From the NCBI GenBank assembly GCA_002423125.1, contig DIUW01000028.1, positions 1 through 18,393 on the forward strand: a stretch of 18,393 bases of DNA. The letters run 5' to 3'. This document shows, in pieces, positions 15,649 through 18,393 of the stretch. The notes under the pieces were generated by a model. That model was given only the letters and a program-made list of their open reading frames with translations. It searched no databases and had not been told where the DNA came from. Numbering within the stretch: position 1 is the first letter of the stretch; each line of letters begins with the position of its first letter. The position numbers and the translations under genes are program-made. This DNA comes from Legionellaceae bacterium UBA6148 (GTDB lineage Bacteria > Pseudomonadota > Gammaproteobacteria > Legionellales > Legionellaceae).

Positions 15649-15888
15649 GGCCCCATCTTACGGTCCTTACCACCAGGGGCCACTTCAACGCAATTGACAG
15701 CTCAGAATGCTTGTTTAGCAGCCTTGTTAGGCGTGATTTAGTCTTTATTATAGTGACAAATGCCACATTTTGAGTGTTTAAAATCGGTTAAACCCAACAA
15801 AACTACAAATTTGATTTCAATAAGAAACATTAGAACTCATTTCATACAAAAAAGTGGCCCCTGGTGGCACGGACCGTAAGATGGGGCC
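15649..15888. mobile_element. 240-bp MITE-like element with 37-bp inverted repeats
   Basis: The 37 bases at 15649-15685 are repeated in inverted form at 15852-15888 with 35 of 37 matches, each starting from the outside with GGCCCCATCTTACGGTCC. The 166 bp between them is AT-rich and has no convincing gene. It interrupts IS66 tnpA after codon 25. I see no clean target duplication: the flanks are T-rich (ttttt on the left, gtttt on the right) but not identical. It is best read as a non-autonomous insertion or the fused ends of a deleted insertion sequence. I cannot assign the family. Confidence 0.6.
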
Positions 15889-15957
15889 GTTTTGGCGCTA
15901 TTAAATTTTTTGCGACAGAACCGGAAAATAGGTATGGTGAGTACGTTTGCCTAATGG

Positions 15958-16030
15958 AAGCGGTGTGAGTCGAGAGGCTCCCGCACCGTTTTGCGAGAGG
16001 CTCACGGGGAAGTTCCGTGGGTCGACTCAC
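15958..16030 (+). ncRNA. Group II intron domains V and VI (3' relic)
   Basis: 15958-15991 folds as a 34-nt domain V. The lower helix holds the catalytic AGC triad at 15959-15961, pairing with GTT at 15988-15990 through a G-T wobble. There is a two-base bulge (CC, 15981-15982) at the canonical place, and a 5-bp upper helix is capped by the GNRA loop GAGA at 15972-15975. Domain VI follows at about 15995-16028: GAG/CTC at the base, A16025 bulged as the likely branch point, then a long stem closing on GGAAGTT. The intron 3' end lies near 16030. Domains I-III and a reverse transcriptase gene are absent upstream, where the inverted-repeat element and IS66 debris lie, so this is a 5'-truncated, inactive remnant. 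It is antisense to the repeat-protein gene that begins just beyond it. Confidence 0.8.
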
Positions 16031-16032
16031 CT

Positions 16033-18393
16033 TCATTCAATTTGCAAACGACTCGTACTCGCTAATCCGTTAAATTTGCCAGATAATATGGCGGTATCGA
16101 TAGATACTGCACTCCAAGATATGCCTGCATTAGTAGATAAATACAAGCTGGGACGAAACAGTACTGACGGAAGGTTGTTCACCTCGCTGCCGGCAATCAT
16201 GCATGTAGCTCTTGTGCCTAAACCGACACAATTAGCACTATTCAAAGAGCCAGAATAAGTGGAGGGAGTGATAAGACTCCACAGTAAAGAAAAACCGCTG
16301 CTTTGCCCTAGATAAATATAAGAAGGGTAATCACCTTCATATACCCCTGCCGATGCGCAAAGAGCTTGCGCTGCTTCACCAGTACAACTCGTTTGATATA
16401 AAATCCCTGCTCCCTGTCCTGGCGCAATAAGCGACGGCTGAGCACTCCATGATTGCCCGGCATTTTGGCTGACATACAACAACGGCAAAGCTGTAACATA
16501 ATCTTGACCTGAAGCTGTACATAAAGTATTAGCACCGACTCCTGTGCATTGCGTATTCAAAAACTCACCATTACTGGTTAATGCTGAAGTATCAGGAGAG
16601 CTCCAGCTTTGACCGCCGTCTTGGCTTAAGTAGATCAACGCACTGTTGCTTGACGAAGAGCCCTGACCCGCTGCCGTACAAACGGCATTGGAGCCGAATC
16701 CAGAGCAACTCGCTGTTTCCAAATATTGATTATTAGTACCTGTATCAACACGTGTCCAACGCCTTCCTGCATCTCTACTCACCAACAGTACAGAAGGCCA
16801 GGAAGGATCATTAAGATCTTGCCCTGCCGCGATACAAATAGCATTATCATCAGAACCAGTACAACTAGATCCCAACAGCTTTGCTTTAATTAAGGAGGTA
16901 TTAATCCTGCTCCACGACAGACCTCCATCATGCGTCACCACAAGAATGGGCGCTCCTAAAATATTATTATCAATCTCATATCCCACTGCAGAGCAAATAC
17001 TCGTAGTACTCTCTCCAGTACAGCTAACATCATTGAGTAATCCATGAGCAGTTAAGCCCGTATTAACCTCAATCCAATTCCAGGAATACGCACTAATGGG
17101 AACTCCGCGATAAAGTAGGGGGAGATTACCCAAATAATTTTTTCCAACAGCAATGCACACAGCATCCAACCCCGAACCAGTACAGCTGGCTTTATTAAAG
17201 TAACCTGCCGCTGTGGGTAGATCAATCACTTGCCACGAGGCTCCATTTGTTGTGCTTTGGTACAGCAATGGGGCCGGACTCGCATCACCTGCAGTAGAGC
17301 AAATCAGAGAAGCACCGCCGCCAACACAAGAAACGGAAGCAAGAGAACCGGCTTTGCTAATGCTTGCTTCGTTAGACCAATGAGCACCACCATCTTGACT
17401 GAAATACAATAAGGCGCTGTTTTCTCCTATATTCTTCCCAGCTGCCGCACAAGAAGCAGAGGAGCCATCTCCTGTGCATGTTACGCTGTTAAACGTACTG
17501 TTAGTGCTCTCAGTTTCTTTTTTACTCCACAGCAGCCCGGAACCATCACTGCTGACATAGACTAACGGTTGCTGCGTTGCAGTATCACGCCCAACAGCAA
17601 CACAGACAGCGGACGTCCCCGCTGTTCCAGTGCACTGTACGCTGTTGAACGAGCTCGAAGGCTCTTGAGCAATCCACGCACTCCAATTTTGTCCGCCATC
17701 ATTGCTGATGAACGATAAAGCATTTCTCGTTGTACTATTAAGACCTGATGCCACACAAAGACCGGAGCTACTCGCCCCCACACAATTAACACTATTGAAA
17801 CGACTATTTACCGGTGTTGAAGGCGTACTCCAACTCTGTCCACCATCCTGACTGACATATAGCGCAGCAGGTCCTACAGAAGAGGCCTGGAGGCCTGCTG
17901 CTGCACACAATGCATTGTTACCTGAACCACTGCAACTAGCACCATACAGTTGATATGAATTGGACGGCACTTCACTCCAGGTAACGCCCGCGTCTCTAGA
18001 AACATAAAGTACGGAGTGATTTGCGGCAGAGCCTTTTCTTCCTGCGGCAATACAAATTGTTTGTGCCCCAGAGCCAGTACAACTTGTAGCTACAAATCTT
18101 CCTGGTGTAGCGCCGATATTCGCGCTATGCCAGTTAGTCCCACCATCTTGACTCATACTGATTAATAAATTTAGTTGATCATCAGTCCCAACTGCAGTAC
18201 ACACAGCACTGGCACCAGAACCGCTGCAATTTGTTGCATAGAAGATACCCCCACTAGGCAAGCCAGAATGAATCTCCGACCATGAGCCCCCCCCATTGTG
18301 ACTCACAAATAAAGCGAGTACAGATATACCGTAATAATTACCTACCGCAGTACACAAAGCATTGCTACCCAGGGTAAGATCACCAAAACCTTC
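16033..18393 (-). CDS. Large Asp-box (BNR-like) repeat protein, partial
   Basis: The frame is open to the window edge, so the N-terminus is missing and the true start is not visible; the TTG at 18355-18357 is internal. The 786 visible residues consist of about fifteen repeats of roughly 50 aa. Each has an Asp-box-like turn (SxDGGxxWS; for example SQDGGQSWS twice, SRDAGVTWS, THDGGLSWS) and, before it, a motif close to SCTGSGxxAxCxAAG with two cysteines 8-10 residues apart. Asp boxes cap blades of beta-propellers in sialidases, sortilin-like and photosystem-assembly-factor-like proteins. The regular Cys pairs suggest disulfides and hence export, but no signal peptide can be checked.

No enzymatic residues are recognisable, so a binding or surface role is only an inference. 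The last repeat is incomplete: after SGKFN the Cys motif is replaced by GLASTSRLQIE and a TGA, right beside the group II intron relic, suggesting 3' truncation. Confidence 0.85.
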   Translation of the reverse strand, partial: EGFGDLTLGSNALCTAVGNYYGISVLALFVSHNGGGSWSEIHSGLPSGGIFYATNCSGSGASAVCTAVGTDDQLNLLISMSQDGGTNWHSANIGATPGRFVATSCTGSGAQTICIAAGRKGSAANHSVLYVSRDAGVTWSEVPSNSYQLYGASCSGSGNNALCAAAGLQASSVGPAALYVSQDGGQSWSTPSTPVNSRFNSVNCVGASSSGLCVASGLNSTTRNALSFISNDGGQNWSAWIAQEPSSSFNSVQCTGTAGTSAVCVAVGRDTATQQPLVYVSSDGSGLLWSKKETESTNSTFNSVTCTGDGSSASCAAAGKNIGENSALLYFSQDGGAHWSNEASISKAGSLASVSCVGGGASLICSTAGDASPAPLLYQSTTNGASWQVIDLPTAAGYFNKASCTGSGLDAVCIAVGKNYLGNLPLLYRGVPISAYSWNWIEVNTGLTAHGLLNDVSCTGESTTSICSAVGYEIDNNILGAPILVVTHDGGLSWSRINTSLIKAKLLGSSCTGSDDNAICIAAGQDLNDPSWPSVLLVSRDAGRRWTRVDTGTNNQYLETASCSGFGSNAVCTAAGQGSSSSNSALIYLSQDGGQSWSSPDTSALTSNGEFLNTQCTGVGANTLCTASGQDYVTALPLLYVSQNAGQSWSAQPSLIAPGQGAGILYQTSCTGEAAQALCASAGVYEGDYPSYIYLGQSSGFSLLWSLITPSTYSGSLNSANCVGLGTRATCMIAGSEVNNLPSVLFRPSLYLSTNAGISWSAVSIDTAILSGKFNGLASTSRLQIE

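Noticed and set aside
15842..16258. Open frames on both strands across the intron relic and the end of the repeat gene
   Set aside because: They cross the inverted repeat arm, domain V/VI and antisense repeat-coding DNA; the peptides have no coherent domain.

Overview
The window looks like an accessory region of an AT-rich gammaproteobacterium. A Legionella-type host is my best guess, from base composition, codon use and the mix of gene types, but no universal marker gene is present to prove it. Its core is a three-gene operon on the + strand (427-15369) for a hybrid non-ribosomal peptide/polyketide product. On both sides lie broken pieces of mobile DNA, and the right edge holds part of a large repeat protein on the - strand.

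Left flank (1-426): a short - strand fragment resembling the C-terminus of a YciI-like protein, then the decayed C-terminal end of an IS66-family transposase on the + strand, an IS66-type right terminal repeat at 309-327, and a plausible promoter just inside it.

Core (427-15369): gene 1 (3067 aa) reads AT-C-A-PCP-KS-ACP-KS-KR. Gene 2 (1504 aa) reads MT-ACP-KS-ACP-TE and is joined to gene 1 by an ATGA overlap. Gene 3 is a 12-TM-type MFS exporter whose start overlaps the end of gene 2. None of the three KS modules carries its own acyltransferase. Malonyl transfer therefore probably depends on the single AT at the N-terminus of gene 1, so this is a trans-AT-like line with its AT fused in. The A-domain pocket residues read D-I-L-Q-L-G-V-I-W, which points to glycine. 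KS1 and KS2 have full catalytic sets. KS3 lacks the HGTGT histidine (Gln instead), as in non-elongating KS0 domains. The terminal thioesterase has Cys in place of the usual Ser. The inferred assembly is an acyl group of unknown origin joined to Gly by the C domain, one unreduced C2 extension, one C2 extension with ketoreduction and C-methylation, passage over KS0, release by a Cys-thioesterase and export by the MFS protein.

Right flank (15370-16032): a fragment resembling the antirestriction protein KlcA/ArdB, cut by an IS66-type left terminal repeat (15493-15511) that is followed by the start of an IS66 tnpA; a 240-bp element with 37-bp near-perfect inverted repeats that ends that tnpA; and a textbook group II intron domain V plus domain VI with no intron body. 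The operon thus sits between the right end of one IS66 relic and the left end of another, both in the same orientation.

Right edge (16033-18393, - strand): about fifteen Asp-box-like repeats of roughly 50 residues, each paired with a Cys-rich motif. The gene is open at the window edge and its last repeat is cut off next to the intron relic.
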